A stretch of DNA of 64,000 bases, from positions 248,001 to 312,000 of the forward strand of contig JAEUHC010000013.1 of the NCBI GenBank assembly GCA_016794785.1, read 5' to 3'. This document shows positions 12,534-22,334 of this stretch, one piece after another. The first letter of the stretch is position 1. Each line of letters starts with the position of its first letter. The DNA comes from Opitutaceae bacterium (GTDB lineage: Bacteria > Verrucomicrobiota > Verrucomicrobiia > Opitutales > Opitutaceae). Made by a program: the position numbers and the translations under genes. Under the pieces are notes generated by a model. It was not told the DNA's origin, ran no database searches, and was given only the letters and a program-made list of their open reading frames with translations.

Positions 12534-14191
12534 GCCGCGCTGCGTATTCCTCCGGTAGCCCTGCTCGTGAGAGCAGGGACCGTCGTCACCTCTCGCTGCT
12601 GACCCTCCCGCTTCTCACGAAGCGGGCTACCGCCACCATGATCGCCGTCCTCGGCCTTCTCGCGGCTCTAGGCTCACCCCTGCCCGCCGCACAAGCCCCG
12701 ATCCTCCTGCCCGTCGCCAACGACCCGACCGTCTCCTTCCGCCTCTGGTTCAAGGTCGGCGCGCAAAACGATCCCGCCGGCAAGGAGGGCCTCGCCGCCC
12801 TCACCGCCGCGATGCTCACCGAGGCCGCCACGCAAACGCACCGCTACGACGAAATCCTCGACCGGCTCTTTCCGCTCGCCTCCGACTACGGCGCCGTGCC
12901 CTCGATGGAGATGACGGTCATCACCGGCCGCACGCACCTCGACAACCTCGCCGACTTTTACCCGCTCCTGCGCGACGCCGTGCTCGCGCCGGCCTTCAAG
13001 CAGGAGGACCTGGACCGCCTGCGCAGCCGCACGCTCAACTTCATCGAGAACCAGCTCCGTTTCGCCAACGACGAGGAACTCGGCAAGGCCGTCCTCTACG
13101 GCGAGATTTTCGCCGGCACGCCCTACGGCCACCTCGGCGCCGGCACCGTCGCCGCGTTGAAAAGCATCACGCTCGACGACGTGCGGGCCTTCTACGCCGC
13201 GCACTACACGCGCGACAACGTCGTCATCGGCCTCGGCGGCGGCATCCCCGCAATGGCCGCTGTGATTCCTGATCGCCCCGCGGCATGGCGCGATGGCGGC
13301 CACCTCGATACCGTGACCAGCGGGAACGTGCTACCCCGCCTGAAAACCGATCTCGCCAAACTCCCTGCCGGCGCGCCACCGCGCGTGCCCGCGCCCGCAC
13401 CCAAGCCCCTCGATGGCATCAGCGTCACGCTCGTCGAGAAGGCCAACGCCTCGACCGCCATCAGCGTCGGCTTCCCCATCGAGGTCGTGCGCGGCGCGCG
13501 CGAGTGGTATGCGCTCGCGATCGCCAACTCCTGGCTCGGCGAGCACCGCAACCAGAGCGGCCGGCTCTTCCAAGTCATCCGGGAGCAACGCGGCCTCAAT
13601 TACGGCGACTACTCCTACATCGAGCACTACCCCAACGGCGGCCAGCGCATGACGCCGCCGCAAAATGTCGCCCGCCGTCTCCAGCTTTTCGAGCTGTGGA
13701 TCCGCCCCGTGCCGCACGAGGCGCGGCACTTCGCCCTCCGCGCCGCGCTGCGCGAGGTCGATCTCCTCATCAAAAACGGCCTGACCGCCGAGCAGTTCGA
13801 GGAACGCCGCGCGTTTTTGAAAAAATACGTGCTGCACTACGCCGCCACCACGAGCGAGCGCCTCGGCTACGCGATCGACGATGCGTTCTACGGCCTGTCC
13901 GAGCCGCATCTCGAAAAATACCGCCGCCTGATGGACGAGCTCACGCTCACCGAGGTGAACGCCGCCATCAAAAAGCACTGGTCGCTCGCCCACCTGAAGA
14001 TCGTCGCCGTCACCCAGGATGCCGCGGCCTTCGCGGATGCGCTCGCCGCCGACGCGCCGAGCCCGATCACCTACGCGACGCCGAAGCCCGACGCCGTGCT
14101 CACCATCGACAAGGAGATCGCGACCTTCCCGTTGAAAATCCGCCGCGCCGATATTTCGATCGTGCCCGTCGCGGAACTCTTCGCGAAGTAG
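12530..14191 (+). CDS. M16-family protein, non-catalytic partner
   Basis: A 553-residue M16 paralogue without the HxxEH zinc motif; the corresponding segment reads AGKEGLAALTAAMLTEAA. The C-terminal half keeps the R/Y pair region NQSGRLFQVIREQRGLNYGDYSYIEHYPNGG that helps bind substrate in M16 heterodimers. It overlaps the active M16 gene (ATGA), so the two are translationally coupled and probably form a periplasmic heterodimer. The start is uncertain. From 12530 the first 36 codons read through two facing REP-like hairpins; the ATG at 12638 would give a cleaner signal peptide (MIAVLGLLAALGSPLPAAQA) but without basic residues in front. Confidence 0.85.
   Translation: MSRAAYSSGSPARESRDRRHLSLLTLPLLTKRATATMIAVLGLLAALGSPLPAAQAPILLPVANDPTVSFRLWFKVGAQNDPAGKEGLAALTAAMLTEAATQTHRYDEILDRLFPLASDYGAVPSMEMTVITGRTHLDNLADFYPLLRDAVLAPAFKQEDLDRLRSRTLNFIENQLRFANDEELGKAVLYGEIFAGTPYGHLGAGTVAALKSITLDDVRAFYAAHYTRDNVVIGLGGGIPAMAAVIPDRPAAWRDGGHLDTVTSGNVLPRLKTDLAKLPAGAPPRVPAPAPKPLDGISVTLVEKANASTAISVGFPIEVVRGAREWYALAIANSWLGEHRNQSGRLFQVIREQRGLNYGDYSYIEHYPNGGQRMTPPQNVARRLQLFELWIRPVPHEARHFALRAALREVDLLIKNGLTAEQFEERRAFLKKYVLHYAATTSERLGYAIDDAFYGLSEPHLEKYRRLMDELTLTEVNAAIKKHWSLAHLKIVAVTQDAAAFADALAADAPSPITYATPKPDAVLTIDKEIATFPLKIRRADISIVPVAELFAK
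12554..12631. repeat. Facing pair of GTAG-headed REP-like hairpins (BIME-like)
   Basis: The first element (12554-12581) has head GGTAG and an 8-bp stem CCCTGCTC/GAGCAGGG with a GTGA loop. The second (12607-12631) is in opposite orientation: stem CCCGCTTC/GAAGCGGG, loop TCAC, then CTACC, which is GGTAG on the other strand. Head plus palindrome in a facing pair is the layout of bacterial REP/BIME elements. It lies in the 5' part of the second M16 gene. Confidence 0.75.
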
Positions 14192-14198
14192 CACCGCC

Positions 14199-14816
14199 TC
14201 AGGCGGCGGCCGGCATCACCCTGCTCCATCGCGCGCGTAGCTGCCGGACTCCGCGCCAGCCCAGCGCGCCCAGGCTCGCGAGCCAGAAACCCGGATCGAT
14301 GGCGTAGTCCCAGGCGTTGGCCGATTCGAGCGCACGGCAGGCGAAGCCGACGAGCGCCGCAAGCAGCAGCACGCCGAAACGATTGCCCGCCGTCAGAAAT
14401 ACGGCCGCGAGCGCCGCCAGGCCCCACGCCGCGCCCGCGCGATCCCAGCCCCAGAAATAAAGATCGAGCGAGCCAAAGAGCATCGGGTGCAGGTAGAGCG
14501 CCGATCCCGCCACGGCCCCAAAGATCCAAGCCGCGGTCCAGTCGGCGGGACGCAACACAGTGAGTCCGCCCAGCCGCTGCCAAATGCCGGCGCACACCAC
14601 GCCGATCAACGGCAGGCTCGGGTTAGGGCAGAAGCCGAACATCCAACTCGGCATCCCCAGCCCGTCGACGGGCACGCACAGCAGCAGCGCGGCAGCCACG
14701 CCGAAAGCAAGGTTGAGCTCCCGCGGACAGGCCCGGGAGCGCAGGCGCGCGCCCAGCCACATGAGGACCAGCCAAAGCAGCGCGCCAAGCACGAAGGTGT
14801 AGAGGATGGCGGTCAT
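14199..14816 (-). CDS. Polytopic membrane protein of unknown function
   Basis: A 205-residue protein with about six hydrophobic segments starting MTAILYTFVLGALLWLVLMW, and a Trp/Tyr-rich central loop (LHPMLFGSLDLYFWGWDRAGAAW). No family is recognised. It is the last gene of a minus-strand run (LtaS-like protein, sialidase-like protein, this gene), seven bases after the sialidase-like stop, so co-expression with that surface-carbohydrate cluster is likely. It converges with the M16 pair with only seven bases between the stops. Confidence 0.65.
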   Translation of the reverse strand: MTAILYTFVLGALLWLVLMWLGARLRSRACPRELNLAFGVAAALLLCVPVDGLGMPSWMFGFCPNPSLPLIGVVCAGIWQRLGGLTVLRPADWTAAWIFGAVAGSALYLHPMLFGSLDLYFWGWDRAGAAWGLAALAAVFLTAGNRFGVLLLAALVGFACRALESANAWDYAIDPGFWLASLGALGWRGVRQLRARWSRVMPAAA

Positions 14817-14823
14817 TGGGGCT

Positions 14824-16002
14824 TTAGTCCTGCGCCGTGATCTCGAGGGCCTTTGGGCGGTCGAGCCAGGCGAGGTTGAACTCGACGTGTTTGATGCGCT
14901 CGCGCTGCCAGGTGTAGGTCACATGGATGCGCCCGCCGTTATCCTCGGCCAGGCTGGGATAGGAGAATTCCCGCCCCGCGGCCGATTCGAGCACCGGTCC
15001 GGCCGCCCAGCGGCGCCCGCCGTCGGTCGAGAGTGCGAGGCGGAGATTTTCCCGGCCGCGGTGCGCGTGGTTGTAAACCATCAGAATCCGGCCGTCGGTG
15101 AGACGCAGCGCGTCGAGCGCCGAGTCGGGATTCGGCAGGTCGCTCGGTCTGGCCTCGGACCACGTCCAGCCATTGTCCTCGGAATAGGCCGTGTGCATGC
15201 GGCGATCAGGCCGGCGATCGCGGAGCAACATCAACACGCGGTCGTCGCCGAGCGGCACCAGGGTCGGCTGGATGAGGCCGGTCTCGGCGGCCAGGTTGCG
15301 CATGCGGTAGTCGGCGACGCCGCCATCGGCGCCGGGCGTGAGCCACAGCATTTGCGGAAATTTGAGCGCCATCTCGTGGTAAACGGGCAGGCCGATGCGG
15401 CCGTCGCTGGCGTGAATCGGCTTGTTGCGCACGAGCGTGCTCAGGTTGAGGAAGGGATTGAGGGTCAGCCGGCGGCTCGCCGTCCACGTGCGGCCTTCGT
15501 CCGGCGAGGTCTTCACGTTGAGCGCGCTGCCCGACCAGCCGCCCATCGACACGGTCACATAGACCAGCCAGAGCGTGCCGGTTTGATCCGGAAAGACCAC
15601 GGCGTTGCCGACTTTCTTGATCGAGCGATCCAGCTCCTCCTGCGCGCTCGCCCGATCGACGGCGACCTGCGGGGTCGTCCAGTGCGCCGTGCCCGCGGCA
15701 CGCCGCGAAGTGAAGAGCGCCACGTCCGCCGCGCCTTCGCGCGTGCCGCCATACCACACCGCCAGTAAATCGCCGCTCGGGAGGACACAGAGCGCGCTGC
15801 CATGCGCCGAACGCCGGTGGCCGGGCGGCGTGACCCATGAAGCCGTGTGCCGCGGTCGCGCACTCTCCGTTCCCGTCACGCTGGCGCCGCGGATGGCCAG
15901 CGGCACCACGTCCTCCGGGGCCTCGATTTCACCCGGCGGCGCGAGGTGCGCCGTGGTCCATGCGACCCCCAGCGCGACGGCGATGAGCACCGCGCGATGC
16001 AC
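14824..16002 (-). CDS. Sialidase-fold (BNR repeat) exported protein
   Basis: A 392-residue protein with a short N-terminal signal anchor (VLIAVALGVAWTTAHLA) and a six-bladed propeller signature. Asp boxes are visible at SPDEGRTWT, SEDNGWTWS and STDGGRRWA, and RRSAHGSALCVLPSGDLLAVWYGGTREG matches the first strands of exo-sialidase-like proteins. In the family this fold covers sialidases, rhamnosidases and other glycosidases, so the sugar is not certain. Translation seems to begin at GTG 16002. It lies between an LtaS-like gene upstream and a membrane protein downstream on the same strand. Confidence 0.8.
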   Translation of the reverse strand: MHRAVLIAVALGVAWTTAHLAPPGEIEAPEDVVPLAIRGASVTGTESARPRHTASWVTPPGHRRSAHGSALCVLPSGDLLAVWYGGTREGAADVALFTSRRAAGTAHWTTPQVAVDRASAQEELDRSIKKVGNAVVFPDQTGTLWLVYVTVSMGGWSGSALNVKTSPDEGRTWTASRRLTLNPFLNLSTLVRNKPIHASDGRIGLPVYHEMALKFPQMLWLTPGADGGVADYRMRNLAAETGLIQPTLVPLGDDRVLMLLRDRRPDRRMHTAYSEDNGWTWSEARPSDLPNPDSALDALRLTDGRILMVYNHAHRGRENLRLALSTDGGRRWAAGPVLESAAGREFSYPSLAEDNGGRIHVTYTWQRERIKHVEFNLAWLDRPKALEITAQD

Positions 16003-16069
16003 CGGCGGCAGTCGCCGCGATCCCCGCGTCGCGGCGGACCCAACGACCCCGGGCGTGGCGGCAGCGGGG

Positions 16070-18085
16070 TTAATCCGCGCCTTTCATCACCGCGGCCGGC
16101 TTGCGATTGTGCCGCAGGAGGAAACGAGCGGTTTCGTAGAAGGCCGTAGCGAGCTGCGCGTGTCCTTCCGGCGCGACGGCGCGTCCGCCGGCGGGCGCCG
16201 TGAAATCGGCCCAGACCGAAGCCACGCGTCCGCTCGGCAGATGCCGCGTGCCGTAGTGAGAACCCTGGATGAGGCCGATGGTCTTGGTGTTGTGGTCCAC
16301 GATGAAGGCCGCGTTGCTGCGGCCGCCATCGATCTGCTGCTGGCGCAGGAGATCGCGGCCGAGCGTGGCGTTGCGGTGCGCCACGCCCGCCAGCCCGGCG
16401 ATCGTCGGCAGCACGTCCACCTGCGAGGCGACGCTGTGCAGGCGCTGCGGCGCGAGCCGCCCGGGCGCGTAGAAGAGCAGCGGCACGTGGTAGCGCGTGA
16501 GCTGCTGGTCGGTCCAGGCCGGCGGGAAACGCGACCCGGCGTTGCCGCCGATGCCGTGGTCGCCCACGAAGACGAAGATCGTGTCGTTGAAATAGGGCGC
16601 CGACTTCGCCGCCTCGATGAACTTGCGGAAGGTGTAGTCCGAGTAGCGAAACGCGTTGAGCTCCGCGAGTGTGTCGAAGCCCGCGGCCTTCAGCTCGCCC
16701 TCGGGCGGCGCGATGCGGGAGAACTCCTTCAGGTCCTCGTGCGGGATGGTGTAGGGCCGGTGGTTGCCCGCCGTCTGGATCACCGCGAAGAAGGGCCGCG
16801 TCTGCGCGCGTAGCACCTCGTGCGCCTCGAGGAAAAGGCTCTTGTCGCTGATGCCCCAGACATCGACGCGCGGCGACTTGAAGTAGCCCGTCTCGAAGAG
16901 CTGCAGGCCGGGGATGTTGGCCGTGAGCACGCCGCGGATGTTTGCCCAGCTCGTGCTGCCGCCGAGGAAGTAGAGTTTCTCGTAGCCGGCGAAATCCCCG
17001 ATGATCGTGTGCTGATCCACCAGCGCGGGATTCCGGCTCGCGGTCTCGACCATCTCCACGTCGGGGATGCCCGTGATGGTCGCCCAGACGCCGCGCGCGG
17101 TGCCGACGTGCGGCGTGTAGCAGTTGTCGAAAAAAATCCCCTGCCGGCACAGCTCCGCAAAGAACGGCGTCGTGTCGAGCGGGTTGCCCCACATCGAGCT
17201 CTTGTAGCCGCTGAACGACTCGCAGATGACGAGCACGATGTTCGGTGGCCGGGCCGCGCCAGAGATTGCAGCCGGTCTCGCCGGCACGTGTCGCTCAAAC
17301 GGCAGCCGCGCTGGATCGGGTGTGGCGATGCCGAGATACGCCGCCATGCGCAGGTAATGCGCCCCGACTTCGCGGGCCTCGTAGCCCGACGCACGGAAAC
17401 TGAGCGAGCTGAGAAACGACTCCACGGGGTTGAGCGCGAGGTGTGCGGAGAAATCGTTGCGCAGTGCGAAGGCGTCGCTCCACCGCAGCGGGTATTGCCC
17501 CACGCGACCGAAGACTCCCACGACGCAGCCCGCCACCGCGCCGCCATACCACAGGCCGCGCGCCCAGCGCCGCCCGGGGATCGCTCCCGCCGCCGCCCGC
17601 GCGTGCAGCCGGCGGGCCAGAAGCACAAATCCGGCCGTCGCCGCCCCGATCACCAGCAGCAGCCGCACCACGGGATAAGTTTCCCAGATCATCGTCGCCG
17701 AGATTTTGGTGTCGGCGAGCAGGCTGAGCGCCGAGGCGTTGAGCCGCTGGTTCAGGTAACTGAAGTGCAGGAAATCGCAGGTGTAGAACACCGCCAGGGC
17801 CGCGCCAAAGACCCCCAGCGCCGTCAGCCAGCCACGCCGCGCCACGGCGCCGCGAAACGCCCCGATGCCAGGCCACGCGCCCAGCGCCAGCAGCACGAGC
17901 ATCGCCGTCGCCACCACCCTCACATCGAAACGCCAGCCGAGCCAGAACGCCGGGCCCGCTTGCGCCCACGTCACCGCGTCGGGCCGGAAGGCCAGATACG
18001 CCGCCCCGCGCAGAATCGTGAGCACCACGAGCAGGCTCAACGCGAGCCCGGCGACCCACCGAATCAACGGTGGCACGGGCGGCAT
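16070..18085 (-). CDS. LtaS-like membrane phosphotransferase (sulfatase/alkaline phosphatase fold)
   Basis: A 671-residue protein with about five N-terminal transmembrane helices (residues 1-180) and a large extracytoplasmic catalytic domain from about 270. The domain shows NIVLVICESFSGYKSS with the metal-binding Glu, PHVGTARGVWATITG with the likely nucleophile Thr, FVFVGDHGIGG and RYHVPLLFYAPG. This is the organisation of lipoteichoic-acid synthases and related glycerol- or ethanolamine-phosphate transferases. In a Gram-negative-type cell a role in decorating envelope glycans (for example phosphoglycerol or phosphoethanolamine) is more likely than teichoic acid synthesis; that is inference. 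The ATG at 18085 is used; a TTG two codons upstream is possible. Confidence 0.85.
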   Translation of the reverse strand: MPPVPPLIRWVAGLALSLLVVLTILRGAAYLAFRPDAVTWAQAGPAFWLGWRFDVRVVATAMLVLLALGAWPGIGAFRGAVARRGWLTALGVFGAALAVFYTCDFLHFSYLNQRLNASALSLLADTKISATMIWETYPVVRLLLVIGAATAGFVLLARRLHARAAAGAIPGRRWARGLWYGGAVAGCVVGVFGRVGQYPLRWSDAFALRNDFSAHLALNPVESFLSSLSFRASGYEAREVGAHYLRMAAYLGIATPDPARLPFERHVPARPAAISGAARPPNIVLVICESFSGYKSSMWGNPLDTTPFFAELCRQGIFFDNCYTPHVGTARGVWATITGIPDVEMVETASRNPALVDQHTIIGDFAGYEKLYFLGGSTSWANIRGVLTANIPGLQLFETGYFKSPRVDVWGISDKSLFLEAHEVLRAQTRPFFAVIQTAGNHRPYTIPHEDLKEFSRIAPPEGELKAAGFDTLAELNAFRYSDYTFRKFIEAAKSAPYFNDTIFVFVGDHGIGGNAGSRFPPAWTDQQLTRYHVPLLFYAPGRLAPQRLHSVASQVDVLPTIAGLAGVAHRNATLGRDLLRQQQIDGGRSNAAFIVDHNTKTIGLIQGSHYGTRHLPSGRVASVWADFTAPAGGRAVAPEGHAQLATAFYETARFLLRHNRKPAAVMKGAD

Positions 18086-18295
18086 AAACAAAGGAGTTGG
18101 GGGCGGGAAAGCACGCGGACGGGAGGTCCACCCGGGAGCGCAGGGGTTCGCCGCTGGGGGAGGTGAATTACGGGGCTGGCCGACAGCGCGTCAACGCCCA
18201 TGCCCATCGAACGGTCAAATAACCGCCCGCGCCAAGGCTGCTATCGACAGCACGGCGCGGGCGCGTTTCCGTCGGAGCACCCCGCCCTAATCCCT

Positions 18296-19378
<1,083 letters not shown>

Positions 19379-19383
19379 ACTCC

Positions 19384-19470
19384 ACCACGGATTTCACGGA
19401 TCAACACGGATAGTTGGGAAACGGAATTAATCCGTGCTCATCCGTGTTATCCGTGATCCAAAGCATCTCC
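19384..19470. repeat. Inverted array of ACGGAT / ATCCGT units
   Basis: Two clusters face each other: three CACGGAT-like units at about 19386-19411 and three ATCCGTG units at 19429-19457, separated by a short A-rich spacer. This fills the gap between the sugar isomerase and the oxidoreductase genes and could fold into an interrupted hairpin. Similar short units are common between genes in many environmental bacterial genomes, known from general experience rather than any search here. Confidence 0.7.
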
Positions 19471-19473
19471 CCC

Positions 19474-20841
19474 ATGAACCGCCGCACCTTCCTCCAAAAT
19501 TCCGCCACCGCGGCCACGCTCGCCGCGCTTCCCTTTTCCATCCGTGCCGCCGACAAGGCCGGCGCGAAAAAATTCCGCACCGTCCTCATCGGCTGCGGCT
19601 GGTGGGGCAACAACATCCTCCGCGAGGCGCTCGCCAGCGGTGCCTGCGAGCTCGTCGCGCTCTGCGACGTCGATGCGCGGCAGTTTGAGCCGACGATGAA
19701 GAATGGCGCGGCGGGCGCCACCGCCCCCAAGTTTTTCAAGGACTACCGCGAGTGCCTCGCGGCCACGAAGCCCGACATCGCCATCATCGGCACACCCGAC
19801 CACTGGCACGCGCTCCCCACCATCGCCGCGGTCAAGGCCGGCGCGCACGTTTACGTCGAGAAGCCGATCGGCCACACCGTGATGGAGGGCCGCGCGATGG
19901 TAAACGCCGCGCGCGCCGCCGGCCGCGTGGTGCAGGTCGGGACGCATCGCCGCATCTCCCCGCACAACGTCAGCGGCCGAGAGTTCCTCCGCTCCGGCAA
20001 GGCCGGCGACATCGGCATGGTCCGCTGCTTCGTCAATTACGGCGGCGGCCCAGAGAAACCGCTCCCGACGGTCGAAGTCCCGAAGGAACTCGATTGGGAC
20101 ATGTGGTGCGGCCCCGCGCCCCTGCGCCCCTTCAACGGCGGCGATCCGCGCACGCCGACGCAGGGTGCCGGCAACCGCGGCATCCACCCGCGCGGCTTCC
20201 GCAACTACCTCGACTACGCCAACGGCACGCTCGGCGACTGGGGCATCCACTGGCTCGACCAGGTCCTGTGGGTCACCGGCGAGAAATATCCGAAGCGCAT
20301 CTTCTCCACTGGCGGTCGCCCGATCGCCGGCCCCGCGATTTCGACCGCGACCGAACAGACGACCGATGCGCCTGACCACCAGCTCGCGACCTACCAGTTC
20401 GACAAGTTCAGCGTGCAGTGGGAGCACCGCCGCTTCGCCGCCAACAACACCGACAAGGGCGAGAACGTCGGCTGCTATTTCTACGGGACGAAGGGCATTT
20501 TCCACATGGGTTGGCAAAAGGGTTGGACCTTCTATCCGACCGACGCCCGCCAGCCCACGATCAGCGAAGAGGCGAAGCTGAACTCGCCCGATTCGCAGAA
20601 CATCAAGGAACTCTTCGCCGACTTCCTCGCCGCGATCCGCAGCGACGGAAAAATCAAACCTGTCTGCGACATCGGCGAAGTCCACCTCTCGACCAACATG
20701 GCGCTCCTCGGCATGCTCTCGCTCAAACACGGCAAGAGCATCGAGTGGGACGGCGCCAAGGAGCAGATCATCGGCGACCCCGCCGCCAACAAACTCCTCC
20801 GTCGCGAGTATCGGAAAGGCTACGAATACCCGAAGGCGTAA
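19474..20841 (+). CDS. Tat-exported Gfo/Idh/MocA-family oxidoreductase
   Basis: A 455-residue NAD(P)-dependent oxidoreductase. The Tat signal is MNRRTFLQNSATAATLAALPF. The Rossmann domain starts FRTVLIGCGWWGNNIL, followed by ELVALCDVDARQF, and the family motif VYVEKPIGHTVMEGRAM contains the catalytic EKP lysine. The C-terminal substrate domain has NYLDYANGTLGDWGIHWLDQVLWV. Exported members keep a tightly bound cofactor. It sits 95 bases after the sugar isomerase-like gene and probably works on the same sugar. The ATG at 19474 begins the Tat signal. Confidence 0.9.
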   Translation: MNRRTFLQNSATAATLAALPFSIRAADKAGAKKFRTVLIGCGWWGNNILREALASGACELVALCDVDARQFEPTMKNGAAGATAPKFFKDYRECLAATKPDIAIIGTPDHWHALPTIAAVKAGAHVYVEKPIGHTVMEGRAMVNAARAAGRVVQVGTHRRISPHNVSGREFLRSGKAGDIGMVRCFVNYGGGPEKPLPTVEVPKELDWDMWCGPAPLRPFNGGDPRTPTQGAGNRGIHPRGFRNYLDYANGTLGDWGIHWLDQVLWVTGEKYPKRIFSTGGRPIAGPAISTATEQTTDAPDHQLATYQFDKFSVQWEHRRFAANNTDKGENVGCYFYGTKGIFHMGWQKGWTFYPTDARQPTISEEAKLNSPDSQNIKELFADFLAAIRSDGKIKPVCDIGEVHLSTNMALLGMLSLKHGKSIEWDGAKEQIIGDPAANKLLRREYRKGYEYPKA

Positions 20842-20871
20842 GCTGTTTTGTGCAGCCCGGTCTTTCTTCCG

Positions 20872-20917
20872 AAATCTTCCTGCCCCCAACTCCGTAGGAT
20901 TTTTGGCAGGAAGATTT
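20872..20917. repeat. 13-bp perfect inverted repeat
   Basis: Arms AAATCTTCCTGCC (20872-20884) and GGCAGGAAGATTT (20905-20917) are exact reverse complements with a 20-base loop. It lies 30 bases after the oxidoreductase stop in a locally AT-richer stretch. No T-run follows directly, so it may be an interspersed repeat rather than a terminator. Confidence 0.75.
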
Positions 20918-21117
20918 TGTTGGTAGGAATATTTACCTGAACCGCTTCTCCACCTTGCCCGCCGTGCAGAGGAAGATGGCTGATCCGGCCGGTCTTCGGG
21001 CATGTTGTCGTAGATATTGCCATGGACGGCCACACTGCCCGGCCTCCGGCAAGGCGCGCCCCCAAGACCTCGTTTGATTACGCTTGCCGTAATTAGCAGC
21101 CTTTTCATCCTGATCCA
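20918..21117. other. Intergenic region upstream of higBA
   Basis: About 200 bases between the 13-bp inverted repeat and the HigB start. No gene was seen. The only distinct signal is the palindrome at 21077-21093 described separately. Confidence 0.4.
21077..21093. promoter_or_regulatory. Candidate HigA operator palindrome
   Basis: ATTACG, a five-base spacer, then CGTAAT, a perfect 6-bp palindrome 25 bases upstream of the HigB GTG start. HigA antitoxins with their helix-turn-helix domain usually bind such sites in their own promoter. The position fits autoregulation; binding is inferred. Confidence 0.45.
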
Positions 21118-21399
21118 GTGATCAAGAGCTTCGCCGATGCCGCCACGGAGGATATCTTCCACGGCACCCCGGCGCGGCGTCTCCCTCCCGACATCCAACG
21201 CTCCGCCCGCCGCAAACTCCTCCAACTCGATGCCGCCGACCGCCTCGACATCATGCGCCTGCCTCCCGGCAACCGCCTGGAGGCCCTCAAGGGCGACCGG
21301 CGCGGCCAGCACAGCATCCGCATCAACGACCAGTGGCGGCTCTGCTTCCGTTGGTCCGGCGAGGATGCCCACGACGTTGAAATCGCCGATTACCATTAA
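21118..21399 (+). CDS. higB: HigB-type toxin (RelE/ParE superfamily mRNA interferase)
   Basis: A 93-residue protein of the HigB killer family: MIKSFADAATEDIFHG at the start, ARRKLLQLDAADRLDIMRLPPGNRLEALKGDRRGQHSIRINDQWRLCFRW in the core. The closing SIRINDQWRLCFRW strand with Arg and Trp is typical of HigB/GraT toxins that cut ribosome-bound mRNA. The likely start is GTG at 21118. The antitoxin gene follows after 12 bases, in the toxin-first order usual for higBA. Confidence 0.92.
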   Translation: MIKSFADAATEDIFHGTPARRLPPDIQRSARRKLLQLDAADRLDIMRLPPGNRLEALKGDRRGQHSIRINDQWRLCFRWSGEDAHDVEIADYH

Positions 21400-21411
21400 C
21401 CCCTCCGCCGC

Positions 21412-21717
21412 ATGAAGACCAAGCTCCCGAAAATTTCCGACATCACGCCCGGCGAAATCCTGCTGGAAGAGTGGATCAAGACGCACGACCTCAGTTGTTA
21501 CGAGGTGGCCGGCCGCACCGGCATCCCCGCGTCGCGGCTGACCGAGATCATCAAGGGCCGCCGCTCCATCACGGCCGACACCGCCCTGCGCCTCGGCCGC
21601 TTCTTCGGCACCGGCGAGAGGTTCTGGCTCAACCTCCAGCAAGCCTACGACCTCCAGCAAGCCCGTCTCGCCATCGGCCGCCGCGTTGAACGAGAAGTCG
21701 AGCCACTGGTCGCGTAG
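21412..21717 (+). CDS. higA: HigA-type antitoxin (XRE helix-turn-helix)
   Basis: A 101-residue antitoxin with the HigA opening ISDITPGEILLEEWIKTHDLS and a helix-turn-helix at about residues 28-52 (CYEVAGRTGIPASRLTEIIKGRRSITADTALRL). The C-terminal FFGTGERFWLNLQQAYDL is the standard family ending. It neutralises HigB and represses the operon. The gene directly follows higB. Confidence 0.93.
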   Translation: MKTKLPKISDITPGEILLEEWIKTHDLSCYEVAGRTGIPASRLTEIIKGRRSITADTALRLGRFFGTGERFWLNLQQAYDLQQARLAIGRRVEREVEPLVA

Positions 21718-21735
21718 TCGCTGGCCCGCGCCGCC

Positions 21736-22200
21736 TCAAATCGGCGAAATCCCCACCACCACGCCCACCACCGCGCCAAACGCCGCGTGCCCCGCGAGGT
21801 GGCTCAGGCCCACGAGCAGATCGGCCTCCTTGAATTCCTCCAGCGGGTGCTGGTCGGCCACCACCCACACCAGCATCAGGCTGAAGATGATGCCGTGCAG
21901 CACGCCCACCCCCAGGCCCAGCATCATGCTGATCGGCATGGCGGTGAGGCCGAGCGTCACCATCAGCAGCGTGTAGAGCACGCCAAACGCGACCGCGGCC
22001 GCCGCGTGCACAATCAGGCCCACGCGAAACGCCTGCTCCCGCCGCTTGGTCAGCAGGCTGCCGAGCGCGAGGATCATGTTGCCCTTCACGCGGGCCACCC
22101 GGGCGATCACGCCCATCACCAGTTCCATCGCGACGCCCGCCAGGGCGCCGGCCACCAATGCCGTCAGGAGAAACGGCCCAATCTGCACGGTCGTCGTCAT
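21736..22200 (-). CDS. Small four-helix membrane protein, unknown function
   Basis: A 154-residue protein with four hydrophobic segments (about 9-31, 60-84, 87-112 and 130-151), small-residue rich (GALAGVAMELVMGVIARVARV, LGLGVGVLHGIIFSLMLVWVVA) and a soluble loop LADQHPLEEFKEADLL-like before the last helix. No named family could be assigned. It is divergent from the gamma-glutamyltransferase gene and converges with higA. Confidence 0.65.
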   Translation of the reverse strand: MTTTVQIGPFLLTALVAGALAGVAMELVMGVIARVARVKGNMILALGSLLTKRREQAFRVGLIVHAAAAVAFGVLYTLLMVTLGLTAMPISMMLGLGVGVLHGIIFSLMLVWVVADQHPLEEFKEADLLVGLSHLAGHAAFGAVVGVVVGISPI

Positions 22201-22334
22201 GTTGCCTCCATGGGTTGAGGGATGAGGAAAGCGGCTGTCCGCCGGACGGCGCGGGGTGGCGCGCCGCTGCCGAGGACCATGCGCTCCCCGGCGAGAATTG
22301 CCACTCGTTTTCCGCGCGCCTCACCGCGGCGACA

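Noticed and set aside
19447..21660. A 737-codon minus-strand frame across the oxidoreductase and HigBA genes
   Set aside because: It runs antisense through three recognisable genes and an intergenic region and matches no family.
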